From NCBI RefSeq assembly GCF_017591425.1, contig NW_024466599.1, forward strand, positions 74,938,501 through 75,002,500: a DNA stretch of 64,000 bases, given 5' to 3'. The stretch comes from Ochotona curzoniae. Lineage: Eukaryota > Chordata > Mammalia > Lagomorpha > Ochotonidae. The notes beneath the pieces were generated by a model. The model ran no database searches. It was not told the DNA's origin and worked only from the letters and a program-made list of their open reading frames with translations. The translations under genes were made by a program, and so were the position numbers. Shown piece by piece: positions 1 through 10,250 of this stretch (the stretch's first letter is position 1; each line of letters opens with the position of its first letter).

Positions 1-370
1 CTCGAAGCTTTGTGGGTAGCCAGCCGGGGGGTCTCCTGGCGACGACGATGGCGGGGGATGTGGGCGGTCGCAGCTGCAAGGACTCGGAGCTGCTGCTGCA
101 CCCGGAGCTGCTGTCGCAGGAGTTCCTTCTCCTCACGCTGGAGCAGGTTGGGCACGCCGGGGCGGGTGGGCCTCGCTCCCGGCAGCCCGCGGTGACGACA
201 GCCCCTGCCGCCGGCGTCGTTTCCTTCCTGCGGGGCTGCTGACCACCCTCTTCCACCCACGCAGGCCCCCGTGTGTGGAGAAGAGGCGGGCTTGGCGTCT
301 CGGCAATCCCTGGGGGATAGGGCTGCACGGCCGCGGCCTGGGTGTGAGCAGGGGCTGCAGGCAGCGAGGG
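1..370. promoter_or_regulatory. C2orf49: CpG island at the C2orf49 5' end
   Basis: This stretch is GC-rich with frequent CpG and surrounds the first coding exon, as expected for a broadly expressed gene with a TATA-less CpG-island promoter. Only its downstream part is in the window, because the start codon is 48 bases from the edge. The transcription start and most of the 5' UTR therefore lie outside. Bases 1-47 are 5' UTR if the first exon is continuous upstream. Confidence 0.7.
48..146 (+). CDS. C2orf49: C2orf49 coding exon 1 (residues 1-33)
   Basis: Thirty-three complete codons end LLLTLEQ, then the donor CAG|GTTGGG. The exon lies in the CpG island. The following intron (147-1763) has no recognisable repeat in its first kilobase. 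Confidence 0.93.
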
Positions 371-3300
371 AGCGGGTACGAGCGGGGAATGAGGCTGGCC
401 GAGTCGGTCAAGGGTGCATCCCGCACTCCCCAAGCAAGCCGCTTGAAAGAGGTGCTGATGGCGGGTCCCAGAGAGACTGGACACACACCGGCCGGCAGCG
501 GGGTGGGCAGGAGGTGTTCCTGGGGGCTTTTGTGCTTTTCCAAAACTTCAGTATGCTACTTTCCCACGTCCTCCTAAGTGGGTGCCTCTGGTTGACCAGC
601 TTCTTCAGGACATCAGAGCCGCCTCCTTCCCCCTCACCCCCACAACAGTTGGTAAAGCACAGATTCCATCCCGGGGCCACGTCCATGGTCAGTGGATCAG
701 GGATGTCCCGACACATTTGTATTTTAAACCAGTTCTGGCTGCTAGTCCGAAAGCCACAGATGGAGAATCTTTGCCCCAAGGTGCAAAATAATGTGACTGA
801 GTCCTTGGGGAATGTGGTCCAGAGGAATGCTGGGAGTGGAGATGACGTGGAAAGACACCAAAGGGCCACCGTAGGGAAGAGGGGAAGAAAAAGCTGGAGA
901 TATTTCCACCCATAAACAGAAATGTGTTCTCCACAATCCGTGATGGAAGTACGGGGAGAGTTGGTGTCTGGTCGGGGTTGCTTGCTGACAGCTGCCCTGG
1001 CTCGGGGCCTTCCCCCATAAGTGCCTGTGGCTAAAGCTGAAACGTGCTTCAGATTTCTTAACACACTTGACCCAAGTTTATTGGAAGACATCATTGGTTG
1101 TACTGAACCCAGCGTTGTCAGGCGTTTCTCATTTGTGATGTCATTTCCACGCTCGGTTCTAGATGCAGACTTGTCTGGGTGCCCGTTGCCTTGCATCTGC
1201 TGTGTGTTGCAGCGTGGTGAGGAGGTCTGAGGGGGTGATTAGACAGAGACGACTGGACCAGACGCATGGTGCTGGGGAGGGAAAGCAGGCTGCCCTGGCG
1301 ATGTGCCGTTGTTGTCAGCTGTGAGAGCTGCTTTCCATCTGCACGCTGTTCAAGTCTTGGAAAGAATCTCAATTCAAGAGCAAGAACGAGTGCGAGCCCG
1401 GGACCTCCGTCCCTCTAGCCTGCTCCTAACGCTCAGGGTAGCTTACTGGCACAGCGTGCTAACTGAGGCCGTTATTAACTTATTTCCCGTCCCCTTGATA
1501 AATTATAAAGATGCTCCTGGCGGGGTCTTCATGCCTAGTGTGTTGGCTGAGCTGTTGTGAGTAGCAGTGCTTCAGTGCGGACATGCGGCTGTTGTCTGTC
1601 AGATGACGCTGTAATATTTGCAGACCTTAAACCGCTTACATTGTTACAGGACTTTGATTCATGCTTGTAACTGTGAAAGTGGTTTTCTAGCATAGTATTG
1701 AAGGAGTGCCTTACCTTGCTAGCTAAGAAGATGATTAGTTATTAAAAAATTTATTTTGCACAGAAAAACATAAGTGTTGAAAACGACGCACGAATAAACA
1801 AAGACGATCTCACCGATCTCTATGTCCAGCATGCAATCCCGCTGCCTAGGAGGGAGTTGCCGAAGAACAGGTGGGGCAGAATGATGGAAAAGAAGAGAGA
1901 GCAACATGAGAACAAAGCTGAGGCCAGAAGGTACTTTCTGATTGTTCCAGTTTTCATGTTAAAACGTGTTTGATTTAAGCAGTTTGCTTTGCTTTTTTTT
2001 TTTTCTCTCTAGATAGACTTAATTTAAAAAAAAAAAAAGTTTTTTAACCATTATGGAGCACCATGAGGTGTTGAGTGCCTTTTTGCTCTTCTCTAAGTTA
2101 GGATTAATTTAGTTAATTCTAAGAATAAATTTGAAGGAATTACAGAGAGAAATCGTCCATCCTCTGGTCCCATTTCAATATTTATGAAATATTCCATAAA
2201 ATCACAAGAGAATGTTTTTTTTTGTTGTTTGTTTGTTTGAGAACTCTATGTTTGATTGGTCGACATCTGATTACTTAGTCCAAAGTGTGCCAAGTTCAGT
2301 AAGTGAGCTGCTAATATCTTCCATGTCTGTGTACCCCCAGTGGGTGTTATTGATCGGTTGCTTAGTTTATTTTTAGGGCCTTGTGCTTATGAGGCACCCC
2401 TTTGGGCAGTACCCTAGAGACAGTAAGAAAGGACTGGGGAGGGAGATGGATGGAGGAACACATGGCTCCGGGTTAGTTGGTGGTTTGAATGCATTTCATG
2501 AGTGAGATTATTCCCCAGGCATGAGACATGTCTGCTGCTAATCTTTAAGAAAGGGTGTACAGGGCCCGACACAGTAGCCTACTGGCTGAAGTCCTCATCC
2601 TGCATGCATCGGGATCCCATATGGGCGGGCACCAGTTCTAATCCTAGCAGCCCGGCTCCTCATCCAGCTCCCTGCCTGCGGCATGAGAAAAGAACTTGAG
2701 GATGGCCTAAAGCCTTGGGTCCCTGAACCTACATGGGAGACCTGAAAGAAGCTCCTGGCTCCTCGCTTTGGATCAGCTCAGCTTGGGCCGCTTGGGGAGT
2801 GAATCGGTGGGTGGAAGATCTTTCTTCTCTCTGTCTCCTCTCTGTAAAATCTGCCTTTCCAATACAAATAAATAAATCTTTTTTTTAAAAAAAGGTGTAC
2901 AGTCTTGCTTTTGATCAAGACTAAATTTCAGTTCAGATTAGGCATTTTAGTTTCATATTCATGTTGGTTGTGTATTCATGTAGGCTGTGCGTTAGTGTTC
3001 AGGAAGCCTGTGGAATTGTAAGCTAAGCTTCTGCCCGCACTGCATCTCCTATGTCGCTGATTTCAAGTTCTGTTGTCCCACTTCTGGTTCAGGTCCCTGC
3101 GTGTGGCCAGGGAAATCGGCGAAGGCTGGCTCAAGTTTTGGGTCTCTTCCCCCATGTGGGGGACCTGGAGGAGGCTTCTGGTTCCTGGCTTCAGATTGGC
3201 TTCTCTCTGGCTGCTTCAGCCATTTGGGAAGTGGGCTAACAGGTGGAACGTCTCTCTCTGTCTCTCTCTCCTTTGCTCTGTAACTCCACCTTTCAAATCA

Positions 3301-6300
3301 GAACAATTTCTTTTTGAAGAGTGGAAATTAGATTTTCAGAAGCTAAATATGAAAACTTTCCACTTATCCAAATGTTCAGTGAGTTTAGAAAGGCCTGGCT
3401 GTAGAGGTGTTTATGGAATACAGTAGCTTATTCTGCCCCGGTGTGGGCTGTGGCAGGGCTACTCATGCAATACTTTTATTGGTCATTATCCTTCCTAAGT
3501 TACAACAAAGATTTATTTACTTTTATTGGAAAGTCAGAGAGAAGGCGATACAGAAAGACCTTCTATCCACCGATTCACTCCCAGATTGCTACAATGGCCA
3601 GAGCCAGGAGCCAGGAGCCAGGAGCCAGGAGGTTCTTCTGGGTCTATCACGTGGGTGCAGGGCCATCCTCGACTGCTTTCCCAGGCCACAAGCAGGGAGC
3701 TGGAAGGGAAGTGGGGCAGCCAGCACGTGAACTGGTGCCCACATGGAATCCTGGAGCTTGCAAGGTGAGGATTTAACTACTGAGTCATTGTACTGGGCCC
3801 AGTGATTTCTTTTTTAAGGAACTATCCTTTGAAATTCTGGAGATAGTGGATTAATCGGTTTTTAAAAATAGTTGTACCCTTGTGTATTCTCTAAAGTCAG
3901 CTTTGCACTGGTAAATATTTTCAATTGTAAAGCACTGGAAAATCTCATTTCCACCAGTCCGTGTTCAACAGGTTAGTCTTATCAATAAATCTTGTTTTTT
4001 GTTGAACTTTGAGCACCAGTGCATCAAGTTGCCCCTCTGGATGGGTTTGACCAGAAGTACGTTCTTTTGGTTCCAGGGATAACACTGTAGATGGATTAAG
4101 AAAAAGACCCCTCATTGTGTTTGATGGAAGCTCAACAAGTACAAGCATAAAAGTGAGAAAAACAGAAAATGGAGATAACGAGCGACTTAAGCCGCCCCCT
4201 CAAGCAAGCTTTACCAGCAGTGCCTTTCGAAAATTATCAAATTCTTCAAATGTTTCACCCTTAACTCTGTCTCCCAATTTGCCTATGAACAATAAAATGG
4301 AACACAGTGATAATGACACTAAGCAGAATCATGACCTAACACATAGCAAAAGCCCTTCCTGTGTCAAGTCCCCACCCTTGTCCCCTGTCGGAACTACGCC
4401 TGTGAAGTTAAAGCGAGCCGCCCCGAAGGAAGACGCAGAAGCTATGGTAAGTCAGGGCCGGGTGGGGGCCTCCTAGCCTGAGCTAGTCAGCCCTGTGCTG
4501 TTCTGGAACCTTCTAATGGCCTGGTTTTTATATCTCATTACTCAGGTGTTTGAACCCTGGAGTTTTTTTTTTAAGATTGATTTTTATTAGAAAGGCAGAT
4601 TAAAGAGAAAAGGTGAGACAAAGATTTTCCATCCATTGGTTCACTTTCCAAATGGCTCCAAGGGCGGGAACCTAGCTGACCCCAAGCCAAGAGCCCCTTT
4701 CTGGGGGGGCACAGGGTCATGAGGTTTTGGGCTGTCCTCCGCTGCTTTCCTAAACCACAAGCAGGGAGCTGGGTGGGAAGTGGAGCAGCCGGGGCACGAA
4801 CCGGTGCCCACATGGGATGCTGTCACCACCACGGTGGAAGATTAGCCAGTTGAGCTATTGTGGCAGCTCCCTCTGAACCCTGGAATTTTAAAGTTTGTAA
4901 TTATGTTTTTACAAGTATATTCAGTTTATTTCGGCTTAAAATGCTTGAAGAGAGAGTGTGTTAAGTAGTTTTCCTAGACAGTTATCATTGAGTTTAACGA
5001 TCTTAGAGGTGAAAGACAAATGCCCGTTTATTAGGATAAACCATAGGGTCACGCATTCGGGACCTGACCTTAAGTCTGTCATTTGCACTTATCTTGAAAT
5101 CGACACCAGAATCTTGGAAGAGTTGCCCTTTGACACCTCTCTTCCTCAAGAGTGACTGGCTTTGGAAGGATTGCGGAAGTGATATGGGACTCTGTTAATG
5201 CTGTGCTCTACGATATTGAAGCATTTGGATTTGCTGGCAAAATTGGTACAGTTATACCAACTTTTCTTAAAGATTTATTTATTGTTATTGGAAAGTCAGA
5301 TATACAGAGAGGAGGAGAGACAGAAAGATCTTCCATCCGATGATTTACTCCCCAAGTGAGTGCAACGGCCGATGCTATGCATAACCGAAGCCAGGATCCA
5401 GGAACTTCTTCTGGGTCTCCCACACGGGTGCAGGGTCCCAAGGCTTTGGGCCGTCTCGACTACTTTCCCAGGCCACAAGCAGGGAGCTGGATGGGAAGTG
5501 GAGTTGCCGGGATTAGAACCGGCACCCATATGTGATCCCGGTGCGTTCAAGGTTGGGACTTTAGCCGCTAGGCCACACCGCCGGGCCCGTAAGTGTGTGT
5601 TTAAACAGCTTCATGGCTGTTATTCCTGTCATGGACTTTGGCTTGGTTGTCCTCTTCTGATGGCCTGGCAAAAGGACCTGACTCTCCACACGGATGGACT
5701 TTGGACAAAGAGAACGACTCACCCTTACTTGTGTTAGTTTAGTAAATGCTGTCATAGGCTTGTGAGGTTGGCTTTGCTATTCCCATTTCATGGTTGAGGA
5801 AACAAAGGCTTGGAGGGTTTAACTCTCCATTCATTTTAAGTGGAACTAAGCCAAGTACGCTTGCAAAAACCTTGATCATCATGGATTTTAAAATGCCAGG
5901 GGTCAGTGCCTGAGGTGAGATGCGAAACTCAGGATGTAACATGACAGAGTTGAGGACTGCAGGCTACAAAGCAGGGTCATCCTGAATCCCAGAGTCAGTG
6001 ACCAGGCTGCTCCCGGGCTCCCGTGTGGCACAGCGTGTTGCGTCCGCTCCTTCAGCCACCCTCGTGCGGCTTAGAGGCTGCAGGGTCCAGCTCAAGCAGT
6101 AAGGAATGAGCCTCCTGGCTTCTTGCTTTCAGGGCTCCACCCACCCAGAGGAATTTTACCTCAGTGCTGTGATGTTACCTGGATTTGAGAATCTTATGCT
6201 ACTGATTCTGAACTGAGAAGTTGTATGGGGACATGGACAAGGCAGGCACGAGGCAGGTCTGAGGTGGTCAGCAGGTCTCAACTCTGTGTGAGAGAGGCTC

Positions 6301-6622
6301 ACCTAAGGAGCTGCCAGAAACCCAGGGTGCTTTTGACTTGTTCTGGGGAAAGCAATGGTCTGGGTGTGTTCTAAGTGTTGGGTGGTTTATAGTGCAAGCC
6401 TGTGCAAGCCTGTGCGTTTTCTTGATTGCTCAAGGATTCTCCACCAGGTGGCAGCAATGATTCCCCAAGAATATATCCTTGGTAAACCGTGGTGGTTTCA
6501 AATGTTTGCTGGCATTTTTCTTTACATTTCTGCAGGTATAAACTGTTTCCGCTCATGTCTTTCAGAATAGCCTGAAGCCTCCGGAAGCAAAGAGGAAGAT
6601 ACAGCATGTCACATGGCCATGA
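48..6622 (+). CDS. C2orf49: Ashwin (C2orf49), complete spliced coding region: 48-146, 1764-1930, 4077-4446, 6566-6622
   Basis: Four exons join to a 693-nt frame encoding 230 residues; the human protein is about 232. All junctions have GT/AG sites and consistent phases (0, 2, 0). The ATG at 48 has A at -3 and G at +4. It starts [10 protein letters not shown], the family N-terminus as I recall it, and no in-frame ATG precedes it in the window. Ashwin is a small nuclear protein. It co-purifies with the tRNA-splicing ligase complex (RTCB, DDX1, FAM98B, RTRAF), and in Xenopus it affects dorsoanterior patterning and survival. No enzymatic domain is visible. The N-terminal 90 residues are charged and conserved, the middle is Ser/Pro-rich and probably disordered ([16 protein letters not shown]), and two basic patches (KLKR, AKRK) near the C-terminus could be nuclear localisation signals. 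It converges on FHL2. Identification rests on recognising the protein; function is from family knowledge. Confidence 0.95.
1764..1930 (+). CDS. C2orf49: C2orf49 coding exon 2 (residues 34-89)
   Basis: The acceptor is TTTTGCACAG|AAAAAC and the donor AGAAG|GTACTT, giving 167 nt that end in phase 2. It encodes [18 protein letters not shown] and a lysine/arginine-rich stretch ([10 protein letters not shown]), the most recognisable part of the conserved N-terminal half. The last codon (Arg89) is split with exon 3. Confidence 0.93.
2562..2893 (+). repeat. Lagomorph C-type SINE, full length
   Basis: It runs from GGGCCCGACACAGTAGCC to an AATAAATAAATCTTTT tail in C2orf49 intron 2. Flanking copies of GGTGTACAG (ending about 2562, and 2894-2902) are target-site duplications. 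Confidence 0.9.
3010..3312 (+). repeat. Old diverged C-type SINE
   Basis: The SINE body is recognisable (CCTGCGTGTGGCC, CATGTGGGGGACCTGGAGG, then a CT-rich end and TTTCAAATCA), but it is strongly diverged and has no clear target duplication. Confidence 0.75.
3506..3800 (-). repeat. C-type SINE, reverse orientation
   Basis: It begins with AAAGATTTATTTAC and TTTTATTGGAAAGTCAGA (the reversed tail) and ends at TACTGGGCCCAG (the reversed head). It contains a small internal expansion of an AGCCAGG unit at 3600-3630. Confidence 0.88.
4077..4446 (+). CDS. C2orf49: C2orf49 coding exon 3 (residues 90-212)
   Basis: The acceptor is TTGGTTCCAG|GGATAAC and the donor GCTATG|GTAAGT. This is the largest coding exon, 370 nt. 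It contains [18 protein letters not shown], a long Ser/Asn/Pro-rich low-complexity segment, and [16 protein letters not shown], a likely proline-directed phosphorylation and nuclear-targeting region. If translation ran through the donor it would reach a stop within 30 nt, which supports splicing here. Confidence 0.94.
4562..4873 (-). repeat. C-type SINE, reverse, with target duplication
   Basis: It sits in C2orf49 intron 3, about 115 bp beyond the exon 3 donor. TGAACCCTGGA occurs just before the T-run (near 4551) and again just after the head (near 4874). Confidence 0.9.
5266..5588 (-). repeat. Young C-type SINE, reverse
   Basis: This is a full-length reversed copy, from AAAGATTTATTTATTG to CCGCCGGGCCC, with little divergence from the other young copies in the window. 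Confidence 0.9.
5765..5835 (-). repeat. MIR-like fragment
   Basis: TATTCCCATTTCATGGTTGAGGAAACA followed by AAGGCTTGG matches the conserved MIR/L2 core in reverse. It is short and diverged. Confidence 0.45.
6566..6622 (+). CDS. C2orf49: C2orf49 last coding exon (residues 213-230, stop)
   Basis: After the acceptor TGTCTTTCAG the exon reads [18 protein letters not shown] and then TGA at 6620-6622. This short basic C-terminus is the conserved family end. The exon is too small to stand out as an open frame and was found by splice phase and peptide recognition. Confidence 0.93.
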   Translation, partial: NSLKPPEAKRKIQHVTWP

Positions 6623-7367
6623 AGGAAAGTTTCCAGAAATGTAAATATAACTGTAATTGTAGTTTTTCAAGCAGGTTCACTTATATTGACAGTATTCACA
6701 GAGATCCCGATTATTGTGGCATTTTCTTTAAGAAATTTAAAAATAGGTTTAGAAGAATAGTATTTTTTTTTTCTCCTCCTTTTTCAAAGATTCTTGCCTT
6801 TCATCTCTGGATAAGCAAAGAATTTGTTTTTAAAGCAGTGGCTTCATATGCATTTATGTTTACACTAGTCGAAGCATTAGCTGCAAGTCTGGTATAAAAC
6901 ATCTAATGGATTTTAGAAATTATAGTCTCTTACAGTCTTTGGGAAAATCTGAGATTTTTTTTTAAACTCAGATGTTTTACATGTTTTTCATTTTTATTAA
7001 AGCAGAAGCGTAGAACAGTTAATCACAGTATTTTCATAACTCCTGCCACACTCACCCTCCCATCTTCACCAAGAAAATGTTTTGTAGTGTTGCTGCGGAG
7101 CCCTTCAGAACGGACAGCTAAAACCACAGCTGCTGATCGCTTCTTCCCGCCCGGAGAAGGGCCGGTCAGCGCTCACTAAGCCGCCTCCCCCTGAGCCGCA
7201 CACGGAGCTGACCCATGGTGACCGCACTGACCCTTCGCGAGTGTGTGCCTGTCCAGGCGTCTGTCGCAGCGGCTCGGCAGGAGCAGCCCGTGGTCTCTCT
7301 GTGAGCTGAGCCGTTTCTCCCTCCTGGCAGCCTAATCCTTTCCCAGTGAAGTTGATCTAACAGGGTG

Positions 7368-7373
7368 AATAAA
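7368..7373 (+). terminator. C2orf49: Candidate poly(A) signal of C2orf49 (proximal)
   Basis: A canonical AATAAA is followed within 15-45 nt by a G/U-rich stretch (GGTGGTGAGTG), the usual arrangement for cleavage and polyadenylation. It would give a 3' UTR of about 770 nt. Confidence 0.45.
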
Positions 7374-9476
7374 CATGTTGGCAGTGGGACCCGATGGTGG
7401 TGAGTGTAGAGGTAAGGAGGCCTGTAAGAATTCTGGAGCGTAGGAGATTCCAGGACGTGTTGGGGGGAGCCTCAGGCTGGTCTGGGGGAGCTGCACAGGA
7501 GGAGCTCCTGGAGCCGCAGACGGCTCAGCGGACTGGCCGCTGGGCAGCGGACAGACGGAAGGACCTGGCAGGTTTCCTCATTCGTTTTTTGTTCAGGTGA
7601 TACTGTCACTATGATTAGCGAGTGAAAATCCGTGAGAAAATAGCTTGCCTTTGTGACTGTGAGTTCTAGTACCTACTTTGCCCCTGTGTGTTTCTAATGA
7701 AAAGCAAAATATGCTTTCTGCTTTTCTCTGTGGGTGGTTGATGCTCAGCACGTTTTAGAGGATTCTCCTCTGCCGATTGGTTGAAACAAGCATTGTAGTT
7801 TGTTTATTGCATAGCCTTGCAAAAATGAATTCAGCCTTGCAGGTAACGAGTGTACAAAGACTCTAACCCAGTGGTGTTTAGCCACTCTGCCCTTATTTCA
7901 GACTCTAAATTTGTAAACAGATGATGCAGTTGTTATGCAAACATATTGAGTGTTGTACAAATTGTTAGCGTTACAGTAAACTGTTAAATGTGTAATTATC
8001 TGCAGGGCTGATCGATGAGGTATTGGTGATGGGCAACTGTGATCCCATCCGTAAATACATGCTAAGAGGGATTTTTCAAAGTGCAGATTTTGAAGTAGAA
8101 TGACAAATGATATTTTGCATTCAGTTGTCCCCTCTGCTTTCATCATTACTTCTCTCTTATTTAAGAGAGAGTTAGCCACTTGACGATTTTCAGTCAGTAG
8201 CAACTTTTAGTTACTCAGTGAAATTAATTTTTAATTTGTATATTTAACTTACAGAGTAGGTTGGTAATAACAGCTGAACTGTGTAATATTGTTGCTTCAA
8301 ATTGAAGTTTATAAACTTTCAAACTCGATGCTCATACAGCAGCATTTTATTGAAGTCTTTTGAGTTTAAGGCATGGAGAAGCACTGACTCCTCTGTACTC
8401 CGTATTACATGGGCCTGCCGTGGCGGGGCGCTGTGCCTCCTGGGGGTGCAGGCCCATGGGTGTCTCAAGACTCCTCCATGCTCAGCCGTGCTGGGTGACT
8501 GGGGATGTGGGGCAGCAGCAGGGGGCATCTCACCCGAGACTGTGACTTGCTTGAAAAGGTCTGAAGGACTCGTTTTGAATGGTGAACAGTTTCAGAACAT
8601 CCTTCCCTCACTGACATGGTTTAATGTGCCGCTCTTGATCCTGTATTGCAGGACAGTCAGATTTTCTTTAGTTGGAGCAGGCAGATGTGTTGGAGCCAGA
8701 AGCCAGCTCTCAGGTGTCACTCCGGGCACCGCTGTCCGTGCAGAGCAGGTGCACTTTGTCTTTGCTCGTTTTCCCTTTCTTTGCTTCTTCCCCCCTCTTG
8801 TACTTTCCTCACATGCTTGCTTTTTTTCCTTCCATATGCTTTCTCCTGTAGATCTTAAATTTCAGGCTTCAATTTGCGAAGTGTGTTTCTTGGCCTACTC
8901 ATTCCCTGGAGGATGAGGCAGGCTGACTCGGGCTCCTGCAGCTGAGGGATCATAGATTGCTGTGTAGGTTCTGCAGAGGGTCAGGCCCCCGCACTGAACT
9001 GCTTCCCCGTGGCTCTGAAGGTTGTACAACTCCCCGGAATAGCCTTCTGATCTAAACAGCTACTAGGCTCTTGGAAATTCGGTTCTACTACTTACATGAG
9101 GCCGTAATGTATTTGCTGATACTTAAATCTTCAGAATTGGGATTATTATTTGAAATAGTACTTTGGTTGACTTAAGTTTTGAGAGATGATTCTAAAACCC
9201 TTCTAGAGACTCATTCGATAATAATGAACTGTTTGAAACTTACATTAAGTAAAACTGCCAGTAGATTAAACCACATATGTATGTGAGCGCTTCCTCTAAT
9301 TTACTACTGGGGAACTTGAGTAGTTTGTAAAGGTGGCAAAATGGTCAAATGTTTTTAAGTGTGCTCTTTTATTAAATGCTTGTGCAGGTTTTGTAATTCA
9401 GTACAGAAAAGTTTAACCTTATAATGTGCATTTTTTGTATATAAGAAGTCTTTTTAAATAGCCTTATCCTTATTTA

Positions 9477-9491
9477 AATAAACTAAATAAA
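9477..9491 (+). terminator. C2orf49: Candidate paired poly(A) signals of C2orf49 (distal)
   Basis: Two overlapping-range AATAAA hexamers (9477-9482 and 9486-9491) lie in an AT-rich context at the end of the repeat-free stretch, followed by TTGAGTAAGTTTGT. Use of this site would give a 3' UTR of about 2.9 kb. Confidence 0.4.
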
Positions 9492-9499
9492 ATTATCTT

Positions 9500-9840
9500 G
9501 AGTAAGTTTGTCATTGATAATAAAATGAGAATAAGCTCTAAAATGCACTGATGAGTAAACAGTCTAGAACTCTGCCTCGATGGGGTTCAGCCATGGTCAT
9601 GATAGTCCAGCCACACCTTTGGATCCTGGAGATGGGAGAGAGGCTAGAACAGCCTGGCTTGGGGGATGTCGGTGCTGCAGAGGCCAACCTGTTGACTGAC
9701 ACAGTACTGTGAGGGATAGGAACTAGTCAGTGTTCCTTTAAAGTGGTACAGACCGGAAATTCATTGCGAGTTCGGGGTGACCCTTTGGAAAAAAAAAAAA
9801 GAAACTGAATTTTTATACACTGGGTGTTAATGCTGCTGAA
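9500..9840. other. Intergenic DNA, nothing recognised
   Basis: Unique-looking sequence between the distal C2orf49 poly(A) candidates and the repeat block. I see no exon, RNA gene or repeat family here. Confidence 0.5.
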
Positions 9841-10250
9841 TTTTTTTAAAATTTTATTTTTGATGATGTTTACATAGTTGATCAGGGTGGGAAGGGTCGA
9901 GGATCAGGGAATAGTAGGTGAGACCATTGGTTACACTTTTTTTCTTCTTGTATATGCGGGGAGGGGGGGAGATACAAGAGGAGAAACCATGCCCAGTTTC
10001 CCACCTGTGGCATTACCCAAGATGTTCCCCACCCAAGGTCTTGCCAGGGTCCCCGCTGTGGAGCATTTTCTGAGCATTCTGCTCATTTGGATTTGATAGT
10101 TCTGAGATGGCTGCTGATGCCACCACTCCATGGAGGAGGAAATCCTTTCAAGGTCGATTGGCCGTCATAGTTCACCTCCGAGTCTTCATTGCTTCAGAAA
10201 TTTGCTGTCAAGCTTTGCTGGGGTAGTTGATCAGTTTGTTCACCCCTCCA
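9841..10250 (-). mobile_element. Probable retroposon 3' end (reads on - strand)
   Basis: Read on the - strand, this segment ends with an A/T-rich AAAATAAAATTTTAAAAAAA-like tail at 9841-9860, as the 3' end of a LINE-like retroposon would. The preceding 350 bp are mid-GC and non-coding. It runs without a break into the degenerate repeat block to its right, so both may belong to one element. I could not find a target duplication, and the link to the lagomorph L1 3' UTR is only a suspicion. Confidence 0.4.

Larger units (their letters stand above)
6623..9500 (+). other. C2orf49: C2orf49 3' untranslated region (probable extent)
   Basis: The bases after the stop are AT-rich and contain no SINE or LINE for about 3 kb, unlike flanking DNA where a SINE occurs roughly every 1-1.5 kb. 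That suggests a transcribed, constrained 3' UTR. Possible poly(A) signals are ATTAAA at 6996, AATAAA at 7368 and a pair of AATAAA at 9477 and 9486. Which is used cannot be decided from sequence. No long reading frame with recognisable homology occurs here. Confidence 0.5.

Noticed and set aside
12..47. Upstream start of C2orf49 at a GTG in frame with the ATG at 48
   Set aside because: It is not an ATG. The ATG at 48 has a good initiation context and matches the known N-terminus.
408..1196. 262-codon open frame on the - strand, opposite C2orf49 intron 1
   Set aside because: No domain or family is recognisable, it overlaps intron and CpG-island flank, and there is no splice or codon support. 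Chance frame.
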